Assembly (NCBI GenBank): GCA_001794825.1
Contig: MGLK01000003.1
Coordinates: forward strand, 53,429-117,428
From: Caulobacterales bacterium RIFCSPHIGHO2_01_FULL_70_19
Lineage (GTDB): Bacteria > Pseudomonadota > Alphaproteobacteria > Caulobacterales > Caulobacteraceae
Length of the DNA: 64,000 nucleotides
Direction: 5' to 3'
The position numbers were made by a program, and so were the translations under genes. The notes below the pieces were generated by a model. The model searched no databases, had not been told where the DNA came from, and was given only the letters and a program-made list of their open reading frames with translations. Below, piece after piece: positions 50,180 to 59,893 of the stretch; the first letter of the stretch is position 1; every line of letters begins with the position of its first letter.

Positions 50180-53136
50180 CACCAGGTCCGGGTCAGCTGC
50201 AGGGCGATGAAGCGGCCGATGACGCTGGTGTTGGCCGCGTCGTAACCGATGCCTTCGGGCGCGTTGTAGAAAGGCGGATCGCGATCGAACAGATTCTGCA
50301 CGGTCAGGGCGACCGCAGACCCCTGGAAGGGGCCGGTCTCCGGCGCATAGCGGATCTGGGCGTCGGCCGTGGTCCAGGAGCCGATCCGCGACCCGGCGAG
50401 GTCGTGATAGGAATCGACATACTGCACCGAGGTCGAGGCGCTCCAGGGACCCCGCGCCCAAGCCAGGGAGCCGCGGCCCCGCAGACCGACTGGGTAGTTG
50501 GGGCGGTCGCGCAGCGACTGGGGCGAAGCGTCCGGGGTCGTCCAGCTGTCGAACCGGGCCAGATACGACAGCGTCAGTCCGAGGTCGAAGGCGTCCGGTC
50601 CGAGATCGAAGGCGTAGCGGGCGTTGGCGTCGATCCCCTCCACCTCGACGCGCGCGGCGTTGACGTAGCGGGCGTCGACGATCGCCCCATAGGACGTGGC
50701 CGGAAAGGCATCGCGCGAATTGGTGGTCGGCAGGTCGAAGATGGCCTGGACGGCGGCGCGGTCATCCGCGTTGTTGAGCGGATCGACGATGCGGACAAAG
50801 GCCGACAGGGCGGGATCGGACAGGGCCGTCAGGATGTTCTCGAAGGTCGGCTGGCCGATCCGGTTGTCGAACTCGGTGCGAAACCAGTTGAAGCCGAGCT
50901 TGAGCCCGGGAAGGGCCTGTGGCGCATAGTCGGCGCCCACCGTCCAGGTGTCGGCCTCTTCCGGCTTGAGGTCGGGATTGCCGCCGTACAGGATTATCGA
51001 CAGGACCTGCTGGGCGCCGCGCGGAAGGAAGGTCGGGCTCTGTCGCGCGGCGTCGTTCAGCTCGCGCAGCGCCGGAGCGCGGAAGGAGGCGCCGTAGTTG
51101 CCCCGCACGACGAGTTCCGTCGTGGGCTCCCAGACGAGTCCGATCTTCGGACTGGTGGTCTCGCCGATGTCCTCATAATTTTCGAACCGGGCCGCCAGCG
51201 ACAGCTCGAGCCGCTCGAAGCCGGGACGGCGGTTGTCGCGGCCGAACAACGGCACGCGCAGTTCGCCGAAGACGGCCGAGACCTGGCGGCTGGTGTCGGT
51301 CGCCACGCCCGTCGTCGGCGCAAGGCCGCTGCTGAAGCTGTCGTTGCGCCGCCAGAAGGTCTCCTCCCGGAACGCGAGGCCGGCGGCGAGGCGGACATCG
51401 CCGCCGGGCAGGGCGAACACCGGGCCGTCGAGCTGCAGGTTGGCCGAGCTGACCCCGGTCTCCGCCTGGCTGTGCGTCCAGCCGGAACTGATGAAGGCCA
51501 GAGCCGCGGGCGAGCTGACGCCGCCGCCGCCGAACGGGTTGAAAAAGCCGTCGCGCGCGGCGCTGTAGGGCGTCGCGGCATTGTCGGCGATCGCGCCCAG
51601 GGCTTCGCGCAGGAAGGTCGAATTCAGGGCGCCGAATGTCTCGTTGTCAGTTCGTTCGGAGGCATGGGCGACATAGGCGTCCAGGGTCCAATCGCCCGTC
51701 AGGTCGATCCGGGCGCCGACAGAACCGCCGAAGCTTTCGGCCTCGCCGCGGATGCCGGGATTGGGCAGGTCGTTCTCGAACGAATAGGCGATGGTGTGGG
51801 AGGCGGCCCCGGTCGGCGAGACGAACCACGGATTGCCGGTGTTGACGGTGAGCAGGGTGGCCGTCGGCGCCGAGACGGTCTCGTAGCGACGCTGGCCGTA
51901 GCGCGCGTCGGCGCTGACCTCAAGGCGCGCTCCAAGCTCCTGTCGCAGGGCGGTGAACAGGCTGTGCCGCGTCTGACGCGGCAGGACGTTCATGCCGCGC
52001 CTCTGGTTGCTGAGATTGGTCTGGCCGGGGAGGAAGGCGCCCGGCTCCAGATCGGTCCCGTCCTGGCCGGGCGGGATGGCGTGGGTCGAGACATAGCCGC
52101 CGGCGACGGGGTCGAAGACCACCAGATTGCCGGGCGCGGCGTAGTTGAGCCGCCGGTCCGATCCGCCGCGCCAGCGCAGATCCGCGTCGCCCGCGAGCCG
52201 CCGGGCCGAGACCGGCAAGGCCCCGCGGTCGTAATATTCATAGGTCCCCATCAGACTGCCGGAGGACCAGCGCCGGCCGAGGGTCTGACCCAGTTGGACT
52301 TCGTCGCTGGCCCCGTCGGCGGTTCCGCCGACCCGCAGACGGGTTTCCGCCCCGTCGTAGTCGTCGCGCAGGATGATGTTGACGACGCCCCCGACCGCGT
52401 CGGCGCCGTAGAGGGCCGAGGCCCCATCGAGCAGGACGTCGATGCGGGCGATGGCGCTCGTGGGAATGGTGGAGACGTCGGCGAAATCGCCCATGGCGCC
52501 GGTTCCGGCCATGCGCCGGCCGTTGATCAGCACCAGGGTGGCGTCGCTGCCGAGACCGCGCAGATTGACGCCGGAGGCGAAGCTGCCGTTGGTCGCGGTG
52601 CGATCCGCGCCGTTCTGCAGCGCGCCTTCATTGGCCGTGCCCCCGAAATTCTGGGGCAGGGCGGCGAGGGCCTGGGCGACGGTGGCGTGGCCGGCCCGGT
52701 CGATGTCGTCCCGGCTGATCATCACCACGGGCGAAGGTCCGTCGGCCACGCCGCGGATCAGGCTGCCCGTCACCACGACGTCGTCCAGCTCGGCCGGCTC
52801 CTCCGGGATCGCCGCCCGGGCGGCCGGGTCATAGAGGACGAAGACGTTCGGGCGCGAGCGCCGGTGGGCGAGACCGGTCTCGCGCAACAGAGCCGCCAGG
52901 GCGCCGTCCGGGGCGTGCTCGCCGCTCAGCCCGGGTGATCGTCGACCCGCGACAAGGGCGGCGGGGTACAGGATCTGGACGCCGCTCTGGCGGGCGAAGG
53001 CGGTCAGGGCCGCGTCGAGCGGTCCGGCCGCGATCTCATAGCGCCGCACCGGTTCGGCGGTCTGCGCCATGACCGGCGACGCCGAAGCCAGCATCAGCGC
53101 CGAGAGCGCCGTTGAACCCAATCCTCTGTGCATCAT
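50179..53136 (-). CDS. TonB-dependent receptor with N-terminal STN (signalling) domain
   Basis: RRYEIAAGPLDAALTAFARQSGVQILYPAALVAGRRSPGLSGEHAPDGALAALLRETGL (STN); VVVTGSLIRGVADGP; plug and barrel; ends LQLTRTW. Confidence 0.95.
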   Translation of the reverse strand: MMHRGLGSTALSALMLASASPVMAQTAEPVRRYEIAAGPLDAALTAFARQSGVQILYPAALVAGRRSPGLSGEHAPDGALAALLRETGLAHRRSRPNVFVLYDPAARAAIPEEPAELDDVVVTGSLIRGVADGPSPVVMISRDDIDRAGHATVAQALAALPQNFGGTANEGALQNGADRTATNGSFASGVNLRGLGSDATLVLINGRRMAGTGAMGDFADVSTIPTSAIARIDVLLDGASALYGADAVGGVVNIILRDDYDGAETRLRVGGTADGASDEVQLGQTLGRRWSSGSLMGTYEYYDRGALPVSARRLAGDADLRWRGGSDRRLNYAAPGNLVVFDPVAGGYVSTHAIPPGQDGTDLEPGAFLPGQTNLSNQRRGMNVLPRQTRHSLFTALRQELGARLEVSADARYGQRRYETVSAPTATLLTVNTGNPWFVSPTGAASHTIAYSFENDLPNPGIRGEAESFGGSVGARIDLTGDWTLDAYVAHASERTDNETFGALNSTFLREALGAIADNAATPYSAARDGFFNPFGGGGVSSPAALAFISSGWTHSQAETGVSSANLQLDGPVFALPGGDVRLAAGLAFREETFWRRNDSFSSGLAPTTGVATDTSRQVSAVFGELRVPLFGRDNRRPGFERLELSLAARFENYEDIGETTSPKIGLVWEPTTELVVRGNYGASFRAPALRELNDAARQSPTFLPRGAQQVLSIILYGGNPDLKPEEADTWTVGADYAPQALPGLKLGFNWFRTEFDNRIGQPTFENILTALSDPALSAFVRIVDPLNNADDRAAVQAIFDLPTTNSRDAFPATSYGAIVDARYVNAARVEVEGIDANARYAFDLGPDAFDLGLTLSYLARFDSWTTPDASPQSLRDRPNYPVGLRGRGSLAWARGPWSASTSVQYVDSYHDLAGSRIGSWTTADAQIRYAPETGPFQGSAVALTVQNLFDRDPPFYNAPEGIGYDAANTSVIGRFIALQLTRTW

Positions 53137-53217
53137 GTCCCCCTCTGGTTACCCGCGAGAGCGCGGGCCAGGGAAGAGACGCTGTGACGGCCGGGCGACC
53201 CTAAGTCGGTGGGCGGA

Positions 53218-54204
53218 TTATTTTTGCGTGGACGAACCCGACAGGATCACCGTGCCGTCCGGCCGACGTTCGGCGGCGACCGGGTAGAGATCCTCGAGGG
53301 CGGCGACGAAGCCGTCGACATCGCCGGCGTCGAAGGCGCCGCTGACGGCGATGTCGGCGATGTCCGGCGCCTGGAGCTCTACCTTGCGCGCGCTGTAGCG
53401 GTTGACCTCCGCCACCGCCGTCCGGATCGGCACGCCGTCGAAGATGAGCCGGCCGGTGGTCCAGCTGGTGGCGCGCGCGGCGTCGACCGGCGTGACCTCG
53501 GGACGGTCGACGGTGGTGACGATCTGTTCGCCGGGCTTCAGGGTCCAGTCGGCCCGGGGGGCGCGCTGATCGCCGACCTTCACGCGTCCTTCGACCAGGA
53601 CCACGCGGGTGCCTTCGCCGACCCGCCGCACCTCGAAGCGGGTGCCTATCGCCGTGACCCGGGTGTCGCCCGCCTCGACGACGAAGGGCCGGCCCGGGTC
53701 TCCCTCGACGTCGAACAGGGCCTGCCCCCGCACCAGGGTGACCGAACGCAGGCCGGCGTCGAGCCGGACATGGACGCGGGTGTCCGTGTCCAGGGTCAGC
53801 CTTGACCCGTCTTCAAGCTGGATGGTCCGCAGTTCGCCGACGTCCGTCGCATAGGCGAGCGGCCGGTTGACCATCCACATCCCCGCCGCGGCCACGACGA
53901 CGAGGGCGGCGGCGAGACCGGCGAAAGGTTTGAGCAGGCCCGAGGCGGAGAATTTCGCCTGCGCGGGACGCGCCCGGCCCAAGGCCTCGGTCGTCAGCGC
54001 CGCGATGTCGGCGTCGCCGGCGAGCTCGCGGCTCGAGTCCCAGACGGATTCCACCCGCTCGTAAGCCCGGGCGTTGTCGGGGTCCCGCCGCCAGGCGCTG
54101 AACGCCTTGACGTCGTCCGTCGACACCCGGCGCTGGCTCAGCCGGGCGAACCAGGCGGCGGCTTCCCGCCGCCGGATGTCGAGGTCGTCGTCGACCGTCA
54201 TCAT
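53218..54204 (-). CDS. FecR family anti-sigma factor
   Basis: EAAAWFARLSQRRVSTDDVKAFSAWRRDPDNARAYERVESVW; YATDVGELRTIQLEDGSRLTLDTDTRVHVRL. Confidence 0.95.
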   Translation of the reverse strand: MMTVDDDLDIRRREAAAWFARLSQRRVSTDDVKAFSAWRRDPDNARAYERVESVWDSSRELAGDADIAALTTEALGRARPAQAKFSASGLLKPFAGLAAALVVVAAAGMWMVNRPLAYATDVGELRTIQLEDGSRLTLDTDTRVHVRLDAGLRSVTLVRGQALFDVEGDPGRPFVVEAGDTRVTAIGTRFEVRRVGEGTRVVLVEGRVKVGDQRAPRADWTLKPGEQIVTTVDRPEVTPVDAARATSWTTGRLIFDGVPIRTAVAEVNRYSARKVELQAPDIADIAVSGAFDAGDVDGFVAALEDLYPVAAERRPDGTVILSGSSTQK

Positions 54205-54211
54205 ACCCTGC

Positions 54212-54697
54212 CTAATCGTCCAGTCGCGCCACGCAATGCTCGAGCGCCTTCGACATCCGCCATTCGACGGTCTTGACTTTGAGCCCGCGCGCGGCGGCGA
54301 TCTCCGCATAGGTCATACCGCCAAAGCGGCTCAGGACGAAGACGTCCCGGTAAAGGGGCGGCATCGTCAGCACGATCTGCTTCAGCAACAGCTGGTCCGC
54401 CTGGGACGCGGCCTCGGCGAGAGCCGCGGGCTCGGCCGCCAGGGATTGGCGTCTGGCGCGGCGGCTTTCGTCCCGCACGAGGTTCATGGCGATCCGCAGC
54501 AGGAAGGCCCGGGGGTGGCGGATGTCGCCGATACGGTAGGGCGCGGCGCGCAGATAGGTGTCCTGCACCACATCGGCGGCGCGATCCGGATCGACATGGG
54601 CCCTGAGCCGGCCGTCGAGCCAGCCCGCATAGCGGCGATAGAGGCTGTTCAGCCCCTCCGCCGCTTCCGGGTCCAGCTGCCTGGTGTCGGTCAACAC
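54212..54697 (-). CDS. FecI-type ECF RNA polymerase sigma factor
   Basis: LYRRYAGWLDGRLRAHVDPDRAADVVQDTYLRAAPYRIGDIRHPRAFLLRIAMNLVRDESRR; probable GTG start at 54697. Confidence 0.93.
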   Translation of the reverse strand: MLTDTRQLDPEAAEGLNSLYRRYAGWLDGRLRAHVDPDRAADVVQDTYLRAAPYRIGDIRHPRAFLLRIAMNLVRDESRRARRQSLAAEPAALAEAASQADQLLLKQIVLTMPPLYRDVFVLSRFGGMTYAEIAAARGLKVKTVEWRMSKALEHCVARLDD

Positions 54698-55168
54698 GCC
54701 TCTCCGTCCGGGGGGCAGAACCGGAATCCTCAGGCGCGAGGGCTCGGCGTCGACCCGGCGCAGGCGTGCGCAGGATCGGACCGCCGTTGGCGACGGGCGC
54801 GCCGGGCGCGCGTCGTTGTGTTTGACTTCGCACAGGGGATTCCAGGCCCCTGCCGGCGCAGGCGCCGACGCCCCACCATGAATCAATCGGAATCGCGACG
54901 CAAGGCGGAGGGGTCGGGCGTTGGAATCCTGCGAAACGAGGCCCGCTACTTCAGCGCGCAGCGCCGCCTCCGCCCTGGGGCGAACCCCGGCTCCGGCTGC
55001 GCGCCTGTCTCACGGCGCCCGACCGGAGGTCTGTAGGGGCCGCATCGCCGCGGTTCAATCCGCCTGGCGGCGAGGCCGCCGCAATAATTCTGCGGCCAGC
55101 CCGCAAAACATCGACGTTGCCGAGGTCGGGCGGGCGCGGCTACGCAAGGAGGCCTGACAACCTGCGGT

Positions 55169-55417
55169 GTGAGTATGGACGCGCTGTCAACCGAACCCGA
55201 TCCGGCGAATCCCGGGGTCACGCTCAGTCCAAGGGAACGGGAATGTCTCCACTGGGCGAGCCTGGGCAAGAGCTCCGCCGACATCGGGACGATTCTCTCG
55301 CTGTCGCCGCGCACGGTCGACAGCTACCTTGAGAAGGTCTGCGCCAAATTCCGCGTCAGGACCCGCATCGAGGCGGTGGCCGCCGCGGTCCGGCAAGGGA
55401 TCATCGATCCCGGCTAG
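55169..55417 (+). CDS. Short stand-alone LuxR-type HTH protein
   Basis: LSPRERECLHWASLGKSSADIGTILSLSPRTVDSYLEKVCAKFRVRTRIEAVAAAVRQG. Confidence 0.8.
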   Translation: MSMDALSTEPDPANPGVTLSPRERECLHWASLGKSSADIGTILSLSPRTVDSYLEKVCAKFRVRTRIEAVAAAVRQGIIDPG

Positions 55418-56677
55418 GGGAGGGGGCGGGCCAGGAACTTCTGTGAGGAAGCCCGGCGTTTCGGCGCCGATCGCCGCCGACGTTCTCACGTCCCCTGGCT
55501 CAAGATCGACGCCTATCGTTCCCGGGACCCGCCAGGGCGTATTCTAGACATCGGTCGCCCGGCTTCCAATCGATTTTCCGGCGCGGATGCGGTCGGCGCC
55601 CGCGGTTCGCTGCGACCCCTCACCGTTCGGGCGCCGGATGGCAACCGCGCGGCGCTGTAACGATTTCAGTTTCGCTGCGAATGGATCAGACGGCCGAGCG
55701 CCGACACCCTGGGAGGATGAGATGAACACGAACGTCCAAGGCGCCGGATCGCGCGGTTGGCATGTTCCGGATCGGCAAGGCGCTTGAGGCCGAGGCCTTG
55801 TCCCGTCCGGGCGCTGAGCTCGTCGTGTTCAGCGGCCGCGAGATGGGCGGGATTGTCCGGGTCGATGCCGATGCCGCGCTTGAAACCGGCCTTGGCGGAT
55901 GGATCGATCTTGCCACGGAATTCGCCGGCCCCCTGCCGCCCAAATAGTTCCGAGGGGGTGTAGCGGTTTCGTGGGCGCTTGGCCGATGCTGCTTCCGGCA
56001 TCGCAGTCTGGATGCTCACCGGCCGGATCGAGTTTGGGATTGTGTCGCCTTGACATCGTCGAAGACACCGCCGCGTGCTACATTGTGTGGGTGGGGTTAC
56101 CTCAGGTGAGTCCCTAAATAATCGACTGCGCGACGTTGCCAATACATCTCGAAAGATGTCGAGATCATGCGTTTTTTTCATCAAACTATTTCACAAGCGT
56201 TTTCAGCGTACCAGAATTTTGTCGGCTTGCTGAACGGCCTAGCTGATCGCGCCTACAAAAAGTGCCGAAAAACAATAGTCCAAGAGAAATTGAGTAATCG
56301 AGTGGGAGTGAGGGGTGGCGGGCATGCGGGGTCGGCCACTGGAGAGAGGATTTCGTTGATGACAGAGGGACCTTAGCGGTCGGGATCGGGCAGGGCGATC
56401 CTGTAGCCCTACCGTAGTAGATTTACGGGAGCAGGCGACCCCGCGCATGATCGAAGGATCACGCGAGGTCTGGTTCTGAGGTACCGACAACTCAAATCCT
56501 GTCGACTTGAGCCGATCTCAACGGCTCGCTTTATCCGGTGTCCGGTCAGAGTCCGGCGGTCCGCCGGAACAGAATCTCGTTGATGTCGACATCGTCGACC
56601 TCGTTGATGGCGAGGGCGATCAAGCGGGAAGGTCTTGCCGACACCGAAACGGTCCTCTGGCTGAAGATCGACAGCCA

Positions 56678-58375
56678 TCATTCCGGAACCCGCCGCGCGC
56701 TTCCTGCACCAGCGCCGTGGCCGAGCGCCAGCGCCACCGCCGCCTCCAGGTCGTCGACCTTGAACGGCTTCCGCAGGATCCGGTCCCGGTCCATGACCGC
56801 GTCGACCGCCTTCATGTCGGCGTAGCCGGTCGCCAGGAGGATGGGCAGGTCCGGCGCCCGCCGCCAGGCTTCCTTCACCACGTCCACGCCGTTCAGGCCG
56901 GGCATGGCGAAATCGACGATCAGCAGATCGGGCGCCTGCTCGTCCAGAAGCTGCAAGGCCTCGGCGCCGTCTGCGGCCTGGATGACGGCGTAGCCGACGG
57001 CCTCCAGGCAATCGCAGATGAAGGTTCGCACCCCGGTGTCGTCGTCGGCCACCAGAATGCGGGCCTGACCCGCCTGGCGCGCGCGCGGAACGGCCGCGGC
57101 GGGGGCCTCCGGCTGCGCCTGCGCTTCAGTTCGGGGCAGCCAGATCTCTATGGTCGCGCCCTGCCCCGGCGGACTGTCGATCCGCACGAAGCCGCCCGAT
57201 TGTCTGGCGATGCCGTAGACCTGGCTCAGGCCCAGTCCCGTCCCCTTGCCGACCGGCTTGGTGGTGAAGAAGGGGTCGAAGACCTTCTCGATCAGATGAG
57301 GCGGAATGCCGGGTCCCGTGTCCGTGACGCTGATCACGACATAGGGGCCCGGGCCTTCGACGGCGTCGGGCGCCATGCGCTCGGCGCTCTCGATCGCCAG
57401 GGCGCCGCGCTCGCCCATGGCGTCCCGGGCGTTGATCGCCAGGTTGAGGAGCGCCAGTTCGAGCTGATGGGGATCGGCCATCGCCCATGGGCCCTCCGGG
57501 GCCAGCTTGATGCGGATGTCGATCTGGGATCCGAGCGTGCGCCGGAGCAGATCGTCCGTACCGACCACCAGCGTGTTCACGTCGACGGGACGGAGCGCGA
57601 GCTTCTGGGTTCTCGAGAAGGCGAGAAGCTGATGCGTCAGCTTCGCCGCCCGGTCGGCGGCTTCGCGGGCGAAACCCACCAGGCGCGCGGTCGGGGCGTC
57701 GGCGAGGCGGCGCTCGACGAGCTCCAGGTTGCCGACGATGACCGTCAGCAGGTTGTTGAAGTCGTGCGCGATGCCTCCGGTGAGTTGCCCAACGGCTTCC
57801 ATCTTCTGCGCCTGGACGAAGGCCTGCTGGGCCCGTTCGCGTTCGGCGATCTCCGCCATCAGCCGGTTGTTGGCCTCCGACAGCTCCCGGGTCCGCTGGT
57901 GAATGCGGGACTCCAGCGTCGCATTCAACTGCGTCAGCCGCTCCTCGGCCTCCCGCAACTGCTCGAGATGGCGCCGCGTCTCGTACTGCTTGCGCCGCGC
58001 CCGGAGCGCCGAGGCGGCGGCCCTGGCCAGGGTTTCGCCGTGGATCGGCCGCTCCAGGACCAGGACGTTGCCCAACTCCTCGAGGATGCGGACCGCCGCC
58101 GGCGGCCGGCGGCCGGTCCGCTTGGTCGACAGCAGGATGAAGGGCAGGTCCGACCACGGCGGCTGGGCGCCGATCCGCCGGACGAGCGCGTCCCGGTCCG
58201 CCTGCGCCAGGGCCTCCTCGGTGATCAGGACGGCGCCGGCGCCGCGTCCGATCTCCCGGGCCAGGGCGGCGATATCGGGACAGATCGAGCAGACCCGTCC
58301 CTGCCGGGTCAGGACCTGCGCGACCACTTCCGCGTCGCGACCTCTCGGCGCGAGGACCAGGATGCGATCTTCCAC
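56678..58375 (-). CDS. Hybrid histidine kinase (N-terminal receiver-like region, HisKA/HATPase, C-terminal receiver)
   Basis: VGQLTGGIAHDFNNLLTVIVGNLELVERRL; GTGLGLSQVYGIARQSGGFVRIDS; ILVADDDTGVRTFICDCLEAVGYAVIQAADG; GTG start. Confidence 0.93.
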   Translation of the reverse strand: MEDRILVLAPRGRDAEVVAQVLTRQGRVCSICPDIAALAREIGRGAGAVLITEEALAQADRDALVRRIGAQPPWSDLPFILLSTKRTGRRPPAAVRILEELGNVLVLERPIHGETLARAAASALRARRKQYETRRHLEQLREAEERLTQLNATLESRIHQRTRELSEANNRLMAEIAERERAQQAFVQAQKMEAVGQLTGGIAHDFNNLLTVIVGNLELVERRLADAPTARLVGFAREAADRAAKLTHQLLAFSRTQKLALRPVDVNTLVVGTDDLLRRTLGSQIDIRIKLAPEGPWAMADPHQLELALLNLAINARDAMGERGALAIESAERMAPDAVEGPGPYVVISVTDTGPGIPPHLIEKVFDPFFTTKPVGKGTGLGLSQVYGIARQSGGFVRIDSPPGQGATIEIWLPRTEAQAQPEAPAAAVPRARQAGQARILVADDDTGVRTFICDCLEAVGYAVIQAADGAEALQLLDEQAPDLLIVDFAMPGLNGVDVVKEAWRRAPDLPILLATGYADMKAVDAVMDRDRILRKPFKVDDLEAAVALALGHGAGAGSARRVPE

Positions 58376-59893
58376 CTACGCCTCGGCGGCGGCGGGTTCG
58401 GCCGCCATCAGCGGCGTGGCGCCCCGGTAGTTCGGCAGGCCGCTCAGCACCCCCTCGAAGTCCTTCAGGGGTTCCCCGATCTTGACGCCGGTCGGGCCCA
58501 GCCGGAACTCCCGGATGCTCGCCTCGTGCGGCGTGGTGCGGCTCTTGGCGACGGACAGGGCCTTGTACACGCTGCCGCGGGACTCGAAATAGCGGAAGAG
58601 CACGATGGTGTCGGAGAGATAGCTGAGATCGACCTCCGAGCGGACCTCGCCGACGATGCCGTGCTGGCCGAGGATCAGGACGGTGATCACGCCCTGCTGG
58701 TTCAGATAGCTCAGCATCTCGTGCATCTGCAGCAGCAGGTACTTCTCCCCCGGCATGGCCTGCAGGAAGGCGTTAAGGCTGTCGATCACGATGAACCGGA
58801 CGCCGTCCCGCTCCACCGCCCGCCGGACGCGGCTGGAGAATTCGCCGGGCGACAGTTCGGCCGGGTCGATCTGGGAGATCTGCAGCCGACCGCTGTCCAT
58901 GTGGGACTGCAGGTCCATGCCCATGGACCGGGCGCGGGCCAGCATGGTCGCCTTGCCCTCGTCGAACAGATAGTAGGCGGCCTTCTCGCCGCGTTCGAGC
59001 GCGGTCAGTCCGCAGCGCACCGCCGTCGTGGTCTTGCCCACGCCCGAGGGGCCGTTGAGCAGGGTGTTGGTGCCGGGCGACATGCCGCCCCCCAGCATCT
59101 GGTCCAGGGGCTCGACCCCGGTGGAGACCAGGTCGCCGGTGAACTCCCGGTGATGTTCCGCCGCCACCAGCCGCGGGAACACCACCACGCCGCCGGTCTC
59201 GATGGCGAAGTCATGATAGCCGCCGCGATACTTGACGCCGCGCATCTTGACGACGCGCAGGCGTCGCCGCTCCGAGCCGTACTCCTGCGCCGCCTGCTCC
59301 AGGGTGATCACGCCGTGGGCGATGCTGTGCAGTTGCAGGTCGCCGGGGTCCGAGCTGCGGTCGTCGAGCAGCAGCACGGTGCACTGGCGCGTCGAGAAAT
59401 ATTGCTTCAGGGCCAGGATTTGGCGGCGGTAGCGCAGCGAGTTCTGGGCCAGCAGGCGCATCTCCGACAGGCTGTCGAACACCACGCGCGACGGCTGCAG
59501 GCGATCGACGCAGGCGATCACGCCCTGAATGGTTTCGCCCAGCTCCACCTCGGACGGATCGAGGATCGATTGCTCGCGGTCCTGGTTGAGCCCCTCCTCA
59601 TTGACCAGTTCGAACAGCTCGATGTCGTCCAGGGCCCAGTTGTGGCTTCGGGCGACCTCGGTCAGTTCCGCGGCGGTTTCCGACAGGGTAATGTAGAGCC
59701 CGCGTTCGCCCGCCCGCGCGCCTTCCAGCAGGAATTGCAGGGCGATGGTGGTCTTGCCGCTGCCGGGGGTGCCCTCGAGCAGGTAGGCGCGGTTGGCGGT
59801 GATGCCGCCGCCGAGCACGTTGTCGAGCTCGGCGATGCCGGTGGAGACCCGGCGGCGATCGGCGTCAGAACGGTCGGTCATCGAATTACGCAT
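58376..59893 (-). CDS. Double-domain KaiC/RAD55-like ATPase
   Basis: Two P-loops (LEGTPGSGKTTIALQFLLEGA; LNGPSGVGKTTTAVRCGLTAL); STGIAELDNVLGGGI and STGVEPLDQMLGGGM; C-term SDTIVLFRYFESRGSVYKALSVAKSR. Confidence 0.93.
   Translation of the reverse strand: MRNSMTDRSDADRRRVSTGIAELDNVLGGGITANRAYLLEGTPGSGKTTIALQFLLEGARAGERGLYITLSETAAELTEVARSHNWALDDIELFELVNEEGLNQDREQSILDPSEVELGETIQGVIACVDRLQPSRVVFDSLSEMRLLAQNSLRYRRQILALKQYFSTRQCTVLLLDDRSSDPGDLQLHSIAHGVITLEQAAQEYGSERRRLRVVKMRGVKYRGGYHDFAIETGGVVVFPRLVAAEHHREFTGDLVSTGVEPLDQMLGGGMSPGTNTLLNGPSGVGKTTTAVRCGLTALERGEKAAYYLFDEGKATMLARARSMGMDLQSHMDSGRLQISQIDPAELSPGEFSSRVRRAVERDGVRFIVIDSLNAFLQAMPGEKYLLLQMHEMLSYLNQQGVITVLILGQHGIVGEVRSEVDLSYLSDTIVLFRYFESRGSVYKALSVAKSRTTPHEASIREFRLGPTGVKIGEPLKDFEGVLSGLPNYRGATPLMAAEPAAAEA

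Noticed and set aside
54879-55037. 52-aa ORF MNQSESRRKAEGSGVGILRNEARYFSAQRR... upstream of FecI as lasso precursor
   Set aside because: Gly-Glu spacing of 8 exists (GVGILRNE) but the leader would be only ~13 aa without the usual leader motifs; Arg-rich continuation looks non-coding.
56167-56376. 69-aa low-GC ORF ending GHAGSATGERISLMTEGP (Gly1/Glu9) as lasso precursor
   Set aside because: Spacing fits but position -2 is Gly, not Thr, and no leader similarity; kept only as a thing for RODEO to test.
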